NCBI GenBank assembly: GCA_002323795.1
Contig: DCPZ01000056.1
Span: forward strand, 1-30,169
Reading direction: 5' to 3'
DNA: 30,169 nucleotides
Source: Flavobacteriales bacterium UBA1531
GTDB taxonomy: Bacteria > Bacteroidota > Bacteroidia > Flavobacteriales_D > Sanyastnellaceae
A model generated the notes under the pieces. The model was given only the letters and a program-made list of their open reading frames with translations, was not told the origin of the DNA and ran no database searches. The position numbers were made by a program, and so were the translations under genes. Below are positions 1-8,162 of this stretch, one piece after another; the stretch's first letter is position 1, and each line of letters opens with the position of its first letter.

Positions 1-1
1 G

Positions 2-1543
2 CTCATCCCAGATTTTGGACAAGTGGTCACGGATGCACTTGTATTGAATCTCTCCCCATTCGAATTGCGCTTTGACGAAAATCGCCAGTTTTTCAAGGAG
101 GGAACTGACATCTTCAATAAGACTGGAACGTTTTACTCCCGTCGAATGGGTGAAGAAGGACGATTACTCAATGCCACCAAAATTTCTGGACGGACAGGTT
201 CGGGCACAGGCCTTGGGCTGCTGCAATCCATTGCAACCGCAGAGGAAGACACCAGTCTGGTTTCGTATACGGTTGCTGTCGTGGACCAAAACCTCCCGAA
301 CAATGGTTACGTCACCACCTCCGGAACAATGGTCGTTCGCGAGGGAGAAGGCTACGACGCCTGGGTTCAAGCTGCAAAATTCGAACTCCGAAATCGAAAC
401 AATACTTGGAGCGTCACTGGCAACGGATCGATCAACCAAAAGTTCAATGCAGCTCCGAGCGATGACGATGAAGGGCATTCTTACGGTATTGGCATTCAAA
501 AAATCTCAGGCAATTTTACTTTCGACGCTGGACATTATCTCGAATCCGAAGCTTACGATCCCAACGATCTGGGATTTCTAACTGCTCCCAACGAGATCGC
601 ATCGTTCGCGACGTTCAATTACCGCATGTATGAGCCGCGGGGCCGATTCAATCGCCTTCGAGCCTTTATCTCAGTGGACCACAACCAAATCGAAACGCCG
701 CGAACGTTCAACAATTGGGGACTCGAAGTCGGCGGTCGTGCCACGACACGCAATTTCAATACATGGAACCTGAGCATCAATTCTCAGCCAACTACTGGCA
801 ACGACATCTTTTCTTCCCGAATCGACGGACTGGTTTGGAAGGAACCCGGATGGTACTCGATTGACAGTTGGTTTAGCAGTGACTACCGCAAAACTTTCGC
901 CATGGACGTCGGCGGTTGGTACGGTGGAGGTGACACTTACCGTGATTGGAAAGAGCGCACTTTACGGCTTGCACCCCGAATTCGGATCAGCGATCAGGCA
1001 ATGCTCACGTACGTCTGGAAAATCATCGAACGCGATAACGAGCGTGGCTGGCTGATGGTCGATTCGCTGGGAGGCAATGATCTTAAAAGTGTTTGGGGCA
1101 GTCGGGATAACATCGAGCGCACACAAGTGCTTAATCTTACTTACATATTTAGCAATCGCATGAGCTTGAGTGCGAGAGTTAGACACAGCTGGAGTCAAGT
1201 GAGATACGATCGTTTCTACACCTTATCCGCCTCTGGCATTCTCGAGAATATCGACATGTCTGCTCCACCTGGAAACCTCCAGCACGGCGCGTATGATGTG
1301 AATTACAATGCGTGGAGCATCGACATGGTGTACCGTTGGATTTTCGCGCCGGGCTCAGAAATCAATGTTGTATGGAAGAACCAATTGCAGCAGGACAATG
1401 TCGGCATCCCTCTGCCTTCAAACTACCGAGAAAACTTCAGTAATATGATTGATTCAGGGTTTGTCAATAGCTTGTCTATCAGGGCTGTAATGTTTATTGA
1501 TTACAGTAGATTCAAACAAGGTCTGAAAGGTTTTCAAGGCTAG
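2..1543 (+). CDS. DUF5916 family outer-membrane beta-barrel protein, C-terminal part (5' end outside window)
   Basis: The frame is open from the first bases of the window, so the start lies upstream; 513 residues are visible. The first visible residues (IPDFGQV, then LNLSPFELRF and ENRQFF) match the conserved core of the DUF5916 family, whose members usually carry a CBM9-like carbohydrate-binding domain followed by a C-terminal beta-barrel. The rest is rich in alternating aromatic and polar residues (for example NAWSIDMVYRWIF) as expected for amphipathic barrel strands, and it ends in a strand-like segment around FIDYSRF. The family is common in Bacteroidota and is of unknown substrate; an envelope location is inferred. 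It converges on the M23 peptidase gene with a 43-base gap that shows no clear terminator. The valine codon at 23 is internal, not the true start. Confidence 0.8.
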   Translation, partial: LIPDFGQVVTDALVLNLSPFELRFDENRQFFKEGTDIFNKTGTFYSRRMGEEGRLLNATKISGRTGSGTGLGLLQSIATAEEDTSLVSYTVAVVDQNLPNNGYVTTSGTMVVREGEGYDAWVQAAKFELRNRNNTWSVTGNGSINQKFNAAPSDDDEGHSYGIGIQKISGNFTFDAGHYLESEAYDPNDLGFLTAPNEIASFATFNYRMYEPRGRFNRLRAFISVDHNQIETPRTFNNWGLEVGGRATTRNFNTWNLSINSQPTTGNDIFSSRIDGLVWKEPGWYSIDSWFSSDYRKTFAMDVGGWYGGGDTYRDWKERTLRLAPRIRISDQAMLTYVWKIIERDNERGWLMVDSLGGNDLKSVWGSRDNIERTQVLNLTYIFSNRMSLSARVRHSWSQVRYDRFYTLSASGILENIDMSAPPGNLQHGAYDVNYNAWSIDMVYRWIFAPGSEINVVWKNQLQQDNVGIPLPSNYRENFSNMIDSGFVNSLSIRAVMFIDYSRFKQGLKGFQG

Positions 1544-1586
1544 CAGAAGTCCAAACCACACCTTGCTGCATCTCCTGGTTTACTCG

Positions 1587-3380
1587 CTAAAACTGCACCC
1601 AACCTTTCCACCTCGAACGATTGTTTGACTCGTCCTTTGCCTCGATGATCAAACACTGTCGTTTTCCCTTGGCGTGACGTCCGTCACCAAGGTCGTACCA
1701 AATCCGCTCTCGCTTTGGATCCCAGCGCATCAAAATCCATTCACCATCAAGCTCTGCACTGAAATCATCAATGCCAACACCCGAATCCTCGAGATTGAAA
1801 CGAAGTTCGTTTCCCGTCGCGACGTTCAAAACAGAATCCTGCACAGTGAGATGACGGCGATGAGGACTGATCCGTGGCGCAACTGAATCAACAGACCATT
1901 CGTAACGACCGAGCTGACGGGTCGAAAATGAGAATGTCGATCCCTGACATTCCCCAGAAAACCAGGCACCGCCCTCTTTATACTCGTCCACAAAACGCAC
2001 TGCTGTCTGATCAGTGCAGCCATCTTCCGAATCTCCGCTTATCACTCCCCCTTGAAGAGCGACCTGCAATGGTTGTGAGACAGGCACTGCCGAAGTACCG
2101 ATGTAAAATGAAGTAGAGTCAATTGGAGCGAAGTCAAGACTAAAGTCCTCATAAAACGCTTGAGCCGGACACGTCACTGTGATTTCGCCCTTGGCCGTGC
2201 TGAGCACATGAGTCTTGGAACGATCGCGTCGTTCTAACGCTTCCTCACAGCTGCTGGTTTCGGGAGCAAGAGATTTGAAAACAACATCCCATTGATTCTC
2301 AGCAGCGTTGCCATGAATGTCCCACACTCGCACGGTCAAAACATGTTGACACTTCTCATTTGCATCGCATGAAATGACACCTGAGGTTGTTTGCTTTGTA
2401 TAAATCGGCAAGCGATTTCCGGGCAATCGATGCATGCGATGAACCTGTTCTCCAGTTGCGTTCCATGCCGGGAAATACGCGTGTGCATTCATATCTCGGT
2501 TCACGGAAAAATCCAATGCATCCAACTCCCATGCAAATATCACCTCATCGTCCAAATGCATTTCCGCCTTGTAGATTCCGCAACGATTGTTTGCAGCATC
2601 CAATCGATCCAATGCGTCAATCGCCACACGAAAACCACCATGCGCAACTACAAGACCTCCCTGCTCCAGCTTCACGGGTCGACTGCTACCATTGATCGAC
2701 CCAACCTCAGTCGGAAGCAACCACACGCCCTTTAATTCCGGAGCTTTCCGATCAGTTACGGGCAGGTCCCAAAGCAGCGGATTAAGCGGCTTCTGCGTAC
2801 TTGTCTCTCTGATTTCAAAGTGCAAATGAGGCCCTCCACTCCCCCCTGAGTTGCCAGACCAACCGATGGTGTCTCCTTGGTCAAAAACAAAAAAATGGCT
2901 CGGCCGTTCATCCAATGCAAAATGCTTCTGAGCATATTGTTTGTCCAATGACCATTGTTCAATGACCGGAGTGAAACGTTGAAGATGAGCGTAGACGGTC
3001 GTCAATCCCTTCGGACCGCTCAAGTAAAGCGCCCGACCGTATCCAAATGGTGAGATTTTGACGCGCGAAATAACTCCATCGGATGCAGCCAAGACTGGGA
3101 ATCCTTCTTTTCCTTGTGTCTTAAAATCGAGTCCAGTATGAAAGTGATCAGTGCGCAGTTCGCCAAAATTCCCGGACAAAACCAACGGAATATCCAATGG
3201 AGGGGAAATTCCTGTTCGTTTGCCCGCCCAATCCGACCGAACGCTTGAGTCTCGCACCGCCACTTTGTGGTCGAATGCATTCCAAACATTGGACGGTAAA
3301 TCTGCGGCAGACATCTGCAGCAGAAAGCCACAGAGGAGCAGTGGCCCAGAAATGAATCGAAAATCAATTGTATTCCACAT
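1587..3380 (-). CDS. M23 family metallopeptidase (LytM/peptidoglycan endopeptidase-like), secreted
   Basis: A 597-residue protein with a hydrophobic N-terminal signal segment (about residues 8-26), then an M23 domain. Zinc-site residues are visible: H81 and D85 in HTGLDF, H132 in YAHL, and H185/H187 in HLHFE. Active M23 enzymes cut peptide cross-links in peptidoglycan; with all ligands present this one is probably active in the periplasm. The roughly 400-residue C-terminal part (several beta-rich stretches and paired cysteines) is not assigned; such tails are usual in Bacteroidota M23 proteins of about 600 residues. I chose the ATG at 3380 rather than the TTG at 3392 because a TAnnTTTG element (3390-3397) covers the TTG codon, which would place it upstream of the transcript. 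It is divergent from the coiled-coil/zapA unit. Confidence 0.88.
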   Translation of the reverse strand: MWNTIDFRFISGPLLLCGFLLQMSAADLPSNVWNAFDHKVAVRDSSVRSDWAGKRTGISPPLDIPLVLSGNFGELRTDHFHTGLDFKTQGKEGFPVLAASDGVISRVKISPFGYGRALYLSGPKGLTTVYAHLQRFTPVIEQWSLDKQYAQKHFALDERPSHFFVFDQGDTIGWSGNSGGSGGPHLHFEIRETSTQKPLNPLLWDLPVTDRKAPELKGVWLLPTEVGSINGSSRPVKLEQGGLVVAHGGFRVAIDALDRLDAANNRCGIYKAEMHLDDEVIFAWELDALDFSVNRDMNAHAYFPAWNATGEQVHRMHRLPGNRLPIYTKQTTSGVISCDANEKCQHVLTVRVWDIHGNAAENQWDVVFKSLAPETSSCEEALERRDRSKTHVLSTAKGEITVTCPAQAFYEDFSLDFAPIDSTSFYIGTSAVPVSQPLQVALQGGVISGDSEDGCTDQTAVRFVDEYKEGGAWFSGECQGSTFSFSTRQLGRYEWSVDSVAPRISPHRRHLTVQDSVLNVATGNELRFNLEDSGVGIDDFSAELDGEWILMRWDPKRERIWYDLGDGRHAKGKRQCLIIEAKDESNNRSRWKGWVQF

Positions 3381-3389
3381 GGAGGTTGG

Positions 3390-3397
3390 CAAAACTA
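3390..3397 (-). promoter_or_regulatory. Putative -7 promoter element for the M23 peptidase gene
   Basis: On the minus strand the bases read TAGTTTTG, a full match to the Bacteroidota -7 consensus TAnnTTTG. The ATG at 3380 follows after 9 bases, so the transcript would be nearly leaderless. I see no good TTTG at the expected -33 distance, so this is only a moderate call. Confidence 0.4.
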
Positions 3398-3444
3398 AGC
3401 CAGGATGTTAACGCCTTTAGCTATGAATTCGTGTTCAATTTGAT

Positions 3445-3452
3445 TAAGTTTG
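3445..3452 (+). promoter_or_regulatory. Putative -7 promoter element for the coiled-coil/zapA/rny unit
   Basis: TAAGTTTG is a full match to the Bacteroidota -7 consensus TAnnTTTG and lies 16 bases before the ATG at 3469, giving a short leader. The -33 element is poor. This is the only promoter-like element seen before the run of closely packed genes that begins at 3469. Confidence 0.45.
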
Positions 3453-3468
3453 TACAGAACCCTGAATA

Positions 3469-3924
3469 ATGAACAAACCACCGAGTAGTAGCACTGACGA
3501 ACCGTGGAACCCAATGAAATTGGACCGATTCCTGGCTCAAGTGCAAGCGCTCGTTGAGCTGCATAATCATCAAGAAAAGGAACTAACGGAAACAAAATCT
3601 GCTTTGCAAGATGCGCAACTGGAGCTGAAGCAAACTCGGAATGCAATTGAGCTGCGAGAAATACAGAAGATTGAACAAGCAGAAACGGAGTCCATCCTTG
3701 GAGCGAAGGAATACGCAAATCGTGGTCCAGAGGAACAGAACTTGGTCGGAGAAGAGTTTTCTCAGACCGAAGAGAAATGGAACGATTCGACAGACATTTC
3801 GGGTTCAAATACACTTTTTTCACCCCAACCCCCCCAATCACAATACCTCAGAGCTTTCAGCCCGCAAACGGTGCAAAAGCTTTTGGAAGAAATAAATTCA
3901 TGCATTGCCCTTTTGGAAGAATAA
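3469..3924 (+). CDS. Coiled-coil protein encoded directly upstream of zapA
   Basis: A 151-residue soluble protein that I cannot assign to a named family. Residues about 18-75 form a predicted coiled coil (heptad-like, rich in E, K, L and Q). An acidic, low-complexity linker follows, with SPQPPQSQY near residue 125, and the protein closes with a short helix ending in EEINSCIALLEE. Its TAA stop abuts the zapA ATG with no gap, so the two are probably translationally coupled. A small coiled-coil gene in front of zapA is something I recall as common in Bacteroidota genomes. By analogy with the ZapA-ZapB pair of E. coli, a division-ring partner of ZapA is a reasonable guess, but nothing in the sequence proves it. 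No signal peptide or membrane segment is present. Confidence 0.75.
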   Translation: MNKPPSSSTDEPWNPMKLDRFLAQVQALVELHNHQEKELTETKSALQDAQLELKQTRNAIELREIQKIEQAETESILGAKEYANRGPEEQNLVGEEFSQTEEKWNDSTDISGSNTLFSPQPPQSQYLRAFSPQTVQKLLEEINSCIALLEE

Positions 3925-4224
3925 ATGGAAACGGTCAAAGTACATATTGCAGGACGAGATTACCCTCTGCAAGCTCCCGCTGCTCAAGTCGAACGCATTA
4001 AACAAGCGGCCGAACAAGTGAATAAGCAGTTTGAAGCTTTCAAAGGTCAATTTGCGGTAGAAGATGCTGTTGATCTACTAGCCATGACCGCGCTCCATTT
4101 CGCATCAGAAGATGCAGTGCACAAACGTGAACTAGCCGTTGATGGACTGAATCAACCGTCCCCATCTGCCGTTCAACACTTGGACGATTTGTCCAAACGA
4201 ATTCAAACGCTTCTCGAGGTCTGA
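3925..4224 (+). CDS. zapA: Cell division protein ZapA
   Basis: A 99-residue protein of the usual ZapA length. The N-terminal part (VKVHIAGRDYPLQ) forms the small beta-rich head seen in ZapA. It is followed by VERIKQAAEQVNKQF and then a segment with DAVDLLAMTALHFA that corresponds to the conserved long helix. ZapA binds FtsZ polymers and promotes bundling of the Z-ring at mid-cell. The gene abuts the upstream coiled-coil gene and lies 13 bases before rny, an order I recognise as conserved in Bacteroidota. No other promoter is evident between these genes. Confidence 0.88.
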   Translation: METVKVHIAGRDYPLQAPAAQVERIKQAAEQVNKQFEAFKGQFAVEDAVDLLAMTALHFASEDAVHKRELAVDGLNQPSPSAVQHLDDLSKRIQTLLEV

Positions 4225-4237
4225 ACCATCAGCACCC

Positions 4238-5779
4238 ATGGAACCCACATCATTGATCATAGGATCTCTCGCCGGCCTTGCGCTGGGAGCGGGACTAGGC
4301 TATTTTATTTTCAATCGCATGCTTGGCAAACAAGCGAAGGAAATCTTGAGCAAAGCCGAGGCCAAAGGCGAGAACATCAAGGAAAAGAAAATTCTTCAAG
4401 CCAAAGAAAAATTCATTCAACTGAAAGAAAAGCACAACTCCGAAATCAAGGAACGAAGCGCCAAAGTTCAGTCACGCGAAGACAAAATTCGCAATGAATT
4501 CAATCAATTGAAGAAGGAGCAAGACCGTGTCAAGTCCTCTGAAATTTACAATAAGAAGGAGAAGGAGAAAGTCGAACAACGGCTGAGCGCACTTGATAAC
4601 AAGTCGAAAGAACTCGAAAAGAATCGTCAACGATCAGTGGAGCTCTTGGAGCAGATCTCCAATATGTCGGCAGACGATGCCAAATCAGCATTGCAAGAGC
4701 AGATTCTACAAGAAGCAAAAGCCATGGCCTCTGTGCAAGTTCAGGATATCTTGGATGAAGCGAAGCAAAAAGCAAACCACGATGCCAAGAAGATTGTCAT
4801 TCAGACAATTCAGCGCGTAGCAACAGAGCACAGTGTTGAAAACAGCGTTTCTGTATTCAACATTACCAATGACGACGTAAAAGGTCGGATCATTGGAAGA
4901 GAAGGCCGAAATATCAGAGCACTAGAAGCTGCCACTGGTGTTGAATTCATCGTAGATGATACACCAGAAGCTATTATTCTAAGTTGCTTTGACCCCGTTC
5001 GGAGGGAAGTAGCTCGTTTGTCACTGCATCAGCTGGTTACCGATGGCAGGATTCACCCTGCGCGCATCGAAGAAGTAGTGGCCAAAGTCAAAAAGAAAAT
5101 TGAAGAGGAAATTCTCGAGATTGGAAAGCGCACGTGCATCGATCTCGGAATTCACAACATGAAGGGAGATTTGACGCGCATGGTCGGTCGCATGAAATAC
5201 AGGTCTTCCTACGGCCAGAATTTGCTGCAGCACAGTCGTGAGGTGGCCAACCTCTGTGCTACTATGGCCGCAGAGCTTGGACTGGACACCAAAGCCGCGA
5301 AACGAGCAGGTCTTTTGCACGACATCGGCAAAGTAAGCGATGAAGAGAGCGAATTGCCGCACGCGTTGCTCGGAATGAAGTTGGCCGAACGGCATGGCGA
5401 AAAGCCAGACATCTGCAATGCAATTGGAGCGCACCACGACGAAATCGAAATGACGACATTGCTGTCTCCAATCATTCAGGTTTGTGACGCGATTTCTGGT
5501 GCGCGACCCGGAGCGCGCCGTGAAATGGTCGAGGCCTATGTTCAAAGGTTGCGGGATTTGGAAAATATTGCGCTCGAGTTTCCAGGAGTTACCAAGTCTT
5601 TTGCAATTCAGGCGGGGCGTGAATTGCGTGTAATGGTCGAAAGTGATCAAGTCTCTGATGAGCAAGCTGATCAACTTTCGATTGATTTGTCGCAGCGCAT
5701 TATGAATGAAATGACCTACCCCGGTCAGGTGAAGGTGACAGTCATCCGTGAAAAACGATCTGTGAGCATCGCACGCTGA
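4238..5779 (+). CDS. rny: Ribonuclease Y
   Basis: A 513-residue endoribonuclease that starts bulk mRNA decay at the inner membrane. Domains in order: an N-terminal membrane helix (about residues 6-27, glycine-rich), a long charged coiled coil (about 30-190), a KH RNA-binding domain with the GxxG loop IIGREG near residue 218, and an HD hydrolase domain with a metal-site histidine in HSRE near 330 and HD in LLHDIGK near 360. The length and domain order match the family. The stop codon shares one base with the start of the flippase gene (TGATG), suggesting translational coupling. The upstream zapA gene is 13 bases away. All expected catalytic motifs are present. Confidence 0.96.
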   Translation: MEPTSLIIGSLAGLALGAGLGYFIFNRMLGKQAKEILSKAEAKGENIKEKKILQAKEKFIQLKEKHNSEIKERSAKVQSREDKIRNEFNQLKKEQDRVKSSEIYNKKEKEKVEQRLSALDNKSKELEKNRQRSVELLEQISNMSADDAKSALQEQILQEAKAMASVQVQDILDEAKQKANHDAKKIVIQTIQRVATEHSVENSVSVFNITNDDVKGRIIGREGRNIRALEAATGVEFIVDDTPEAIILSCFDPVRREVARLSLHQLVTDGRIHPARIEEVVAKVKKKIEEEILEIGKRTCIDLGIHNMKGDLTRMVGRMKYRSSYGQNLLQHSREVANLCATMAAELGLDTKAAKRAGLLHDIGKVSDEESELPHALLGMKLAERHGEKPDICNAIGAHHDEIEMTTLLSPIIQVCDAISGARPGARREMVEAYVQRLRDLENIALEFPGVTKSFAIQAGRELRVMVESDQVSDEQADQLSIDLSQRIMNEMTYPGQVKVTVIREKRSVSIAR

Positions 5780-7359
5780 TGAGCCAACAGGCAAAACCAG
5801 CGTTCGCTTCTTCCATCCGTTGGCAATCGGCCAATGTGGTGACGCAGGTTGTTTTGCAACTTATTTTCATTGTGATTCTGGCACGACTCATTTCCAAAGC
5901 CGACTTCGGCCTGATGAGCATTGCACTTGTAGTGGTGGGGTTCGTCGAAATATTCGCGCAAATAGGCATCGGTCCCTCCTTGATTCAGAGAGAGAAACTC
6001 GCACCAGAACAAATCCGGGCAGCCTTCTCGTTCTCCGTTTTCTTAGGGGGAGTTTTTTTCCTCCTGACCTACGCTTTGGCACCAGCCATTGGCGATTGGT
6101 TTGAAAGCATGGAGTTGACGCAGGTGCTGCGTTGGATTGCATTGAGCTTTATCCTTTCCAGTTTGGCTCTGATTCCGCGGAGCCTACTGATTCGCAACAT
6201 GGCTTTTAAAACCTTGTTCGTTGCATCCCTCGTGAGCATGGTCATTGGCAACTTGGTCATTGGACTTGGGCTCGCTTATGCCGGTTTTGGAGTCTGGTCC
6301 TATGTCGCAGCATTGTTATGTCAAAACGCATTACTCGGTGTGATGTATTGGATAATGAAACCCACAGAGGCTCGAGGATCGTGGAAGTTCGCAAGTTGGC
6401 GAATTTTGGGGGCCATGCTGTCTTATGGCGGTCGCGCCACGGTTTACAACTTGTTGAATTACGCTTCAAGCAAAGTGGACACCGTATTGGTTGGTCACCA
6501 TGCCCAAAACAGCAGCACCAACATCCATAATGCAATTTCTGGCGGCACGGAAGGATGGACCACAACAGGACTTTATGACCGATCTGCCTACCTCATGTCA
6601 TTGCCCATAAGCGTGTTAGGTAAGCTTGGGGACAGTGTCTTATTCAGTGGCATGTCGTCCATTCAATCTGACAAGCTTGCCCTGCAAACGGTGCTCAAGC
6701 GTGCATTGGGTCTTATTGCCTGGCTCACATTCCCTGGCAGTCTCGCCCTCATTTGGTTTTCCGGAGATGTTGCAGCTTTGCTCCTCGGCGAGCCTTACGC
6801 GGAGGCTGAACCCGTTGTCAGAATCCTTTTCATCGGTGTTGCATTTCGATCGATGATCAAACTAGCTGACGCCTTGATTCGCGCTGTTGATGCGCTCAAC
6901 ATTGCCATCATCATTAAATCAGTATTCCTTGTTGGTCTCACCATTTCTGCTTGGGCGGCCTTAACCAACGATTGGGGAATCGAAGGCGTGGCATGGTCAG
7001 TGACCGCATGGACGATGATTCAATTTTTGTGCCTTGGATGGTGGACCCTTCGTGCTGCGCAATGGAAATTTGAAAAAGCCTTGAAAGCAATGATCCCTGG
7101 CATCAAAGGACTTGCGTTCGCAGCCATCAGCATGGGGCTGCTTAAGATGGGCTTCCACCAACTGCAGGGCGCGCTGGACAGCATTCCTTCTCCTTTCGCA
7201 TTGCACCTTATCCATGCTGCCTTAGCTACGATCAGCGTGCTTTTTGCACTCACCATCTCTGCCATAATGCATCCTGAGGTACTGGACGGTGGCGACGTTG
7301 AACTTCGCAATCAATGGACTGCTTATTTACCCATTGCATTGCAAAAAAGGATCCGTTGA
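5779..7359 (+). CDS. Polysaccharide/lipopolysaccharide flippase (MOP superfamily, Wzx-like)
   Basis: A 526-residue integral membrane protein with about 12-14 hydrophobic helices spread over its whole length. The N-terminal region (WQSANVVTQVVLQLIFIVIL, then LARLISKADFGLMSIAL) is typical of oligosaccharide flippases of the WzxC/polysaccharide-synthesis type, with the helix-1 and 'ADFG' loop pattern. Such proteins move lipid-linked saccharide repeat units across the inner membrane for capsule, exopolysaccharide or O-antigen assembly; the substrate cannot be told here, as no glycosyltransferases are nearby. The ATG overlaps the rny stop by one base. The next gene begins within or at its end. No break or missing region is seen. 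Confidence 0.88.
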   Translation: MSQQAKPAFASSIRWQSANVVTQVVLQLIFIVILARLISKADFGLMSIALVVVGFVEIFAQIGIGPSLIQREKLAPEQIRAAFSFSVFLGGVFFLLTYALAPAIGDWFESMELTQVLRWIALSFILSSLALIPRSLLIRNMAFKTLFVASLVSMVIGNLVIGLGLAYAGFGVWSYVAALLCQNALLGVMYWIMKPTEARGSWKFASWRILGAMLSYGGRATVYNLLNYASSKVDTVLVGHHAQNSSTNIHNAISGGTEGWTTTGLYDRSAYLMSLPISVLGKLGDSVLFSGMSSIQSDKLALQTVLKRALGLIAWLTFPGSLALIWFSGDVAALLLGEPYAEAEPVVRILFIGVAFRSMIKLADALIRAVDALNIAIIIKSVFLVGLTISAWAALTNDWGIEGVAWSVTAWTMIQFLCLGWWTLRAAQWKFEKALKAMIPGIKGLAFAAISMGLLKMGFHQLQGALDSIPSPFALHLIHAALATISVLFALTISAIMHPEVLDGGDVELRNQWTAYLPIALQKRIR

Positions 7360-8087
7360 ACACATCATCCGCTTCCATTCCATTGATTCTTGCGATTGCT
7401 CTTTTATGCAGCGGTTCGTGTGCTGTGCTTTTCGCTCAAACAGCGGAGTCAAATTCTGAAGCAAACATCATCGGAGAGCTGGCGCTTGGAGATTCGACGC
7501 ACTCTGCGCAACTCGAAGTGCATGTTCAATCGGTTCGTACCCGTCCTGAAGTTGATAGCTTGTGGACAGATTCAATATGGCAATGGCGAGGAACATGCTC
7601 AGCCCCAACTGCATTGTTTCACTTTCAATGGTATGATCCAATCGATTCATTTTTAACGCATTCCGTTGTTAAAGAAGTGCAGTGCATTGCTGAAGCAAAC
7701 GAAATCAACAATACCGAGATCACGCTCGTTGGCGAGATGACCGCTTCCGTGTCAGGCTTGTATGAGCAAGCAACGGATTCCGCGGCGCGTCCTAAATGCT
7801 TCCCTCCTACATCTGTTCAGCAAATGCTGACCATTCAACAGAAAATGGACGAAACCATATTCGAATCGGAAAAAATGCAGTGGGCACTCCAAACCATCAA
7901 CGCAAAATGCTTGAACAAGATGCAAGTCAAGCAACTTTTGTTGTCCATACCTAGTGAAGATCGCAGGCTCGATTTACTCAAAAAAATCCCAAAGGCTGAT
8001 CACGTTTGGACCACGGCGGATATGAAGGAAATCTTTCAATTGCAGTTCATTGAACAAAAGGCGCTTCGACTATTGGATAAACCGTGA
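7314..8087 (+). CDS. Secreted DUF4476 domain-containing protein
   Basis: A 257-residue protein with an N-terminal hydrophobic segment (about residues 20-41, ending AVLFAQ) that looks like a type I signal peptide. The last 90 or so residues resemble DUF4476: ESEKMQWALQTINAKCLNKM, then VKQLLLSIPSEDRRLDLLKK fits the pattern of that domain, which is found almost only in Bacteroidota and has no known function. The middle is unassigned. Start choice is uncertain. The ATG at 7314 overlaps the flippase gene by 46 bases but supplies a positively charged n-region (KK); a TTG at 7356 would overlap the flippase stop by two bases but leaves an uncharged n-region. It is probably cotranscribed with the upstream genes. 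Confidence 0.7.
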   Translation: MDCLFTHCIAKKDPLNTSSASIPLILAIALLCSGSCAVLFAQTAESNSEANIIGELALGDSTHSAQLEVHVQSVRTRPEVDSLWTDSIWQWRGTCSAPTALFHFQWYDPIDSFLTHSVVKEVQCIAEANEINNTEITLVGEMTASVSGLYEQATDSAARPKCFPPTSVQQMLTIQQKMDETIFESEKMQWALQTINAKCLNKMQVKQLLLSIPSEDRRLDLLKKIPKADHVWTTADMKEIFQLQFIEQKALRLLDKP

Positions 8088-8104
8088 TGTTGCGGGGATA
8101 ATTC

Positions 8105-8118
8105 TTAGAAAATTCTAA
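8105..8118. promoter_or_regulatory. Short palindrome upstream of serC
   Basis: TTAGAAAATTCTAA is a perfect inverted repeat with 6-base arms and a 2-base centre, in the 75-base gap between the DUF4476 gene and serC. It lies 44 bases before the serC ATG. It could be an operator for the serine genes, but a short AT-rich palindrome can occur by chance. Confidence 0.25.
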
Positions 8119-8162
8119 AACTTTTGTTCGGAGTTGAAGGTTCTTCATTGCAAATTTGCACC

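Noticed and set aside
3395..3841. A 148-codon minus-strand frame opposite the coiled-coil gene
   Set aside because: The plus-strand frame has a promoter element, abuts zapA and has clear coiled-coil character; the minus-strand frame has none of these.
5021..5794. A 257-codon open frame on the minus strand, antisense to rny
   Set aside because: It lies wholly opposite a well-conserved gene, its product has no recognisable motif, and such frames are common opposite coding DNA of this composition.
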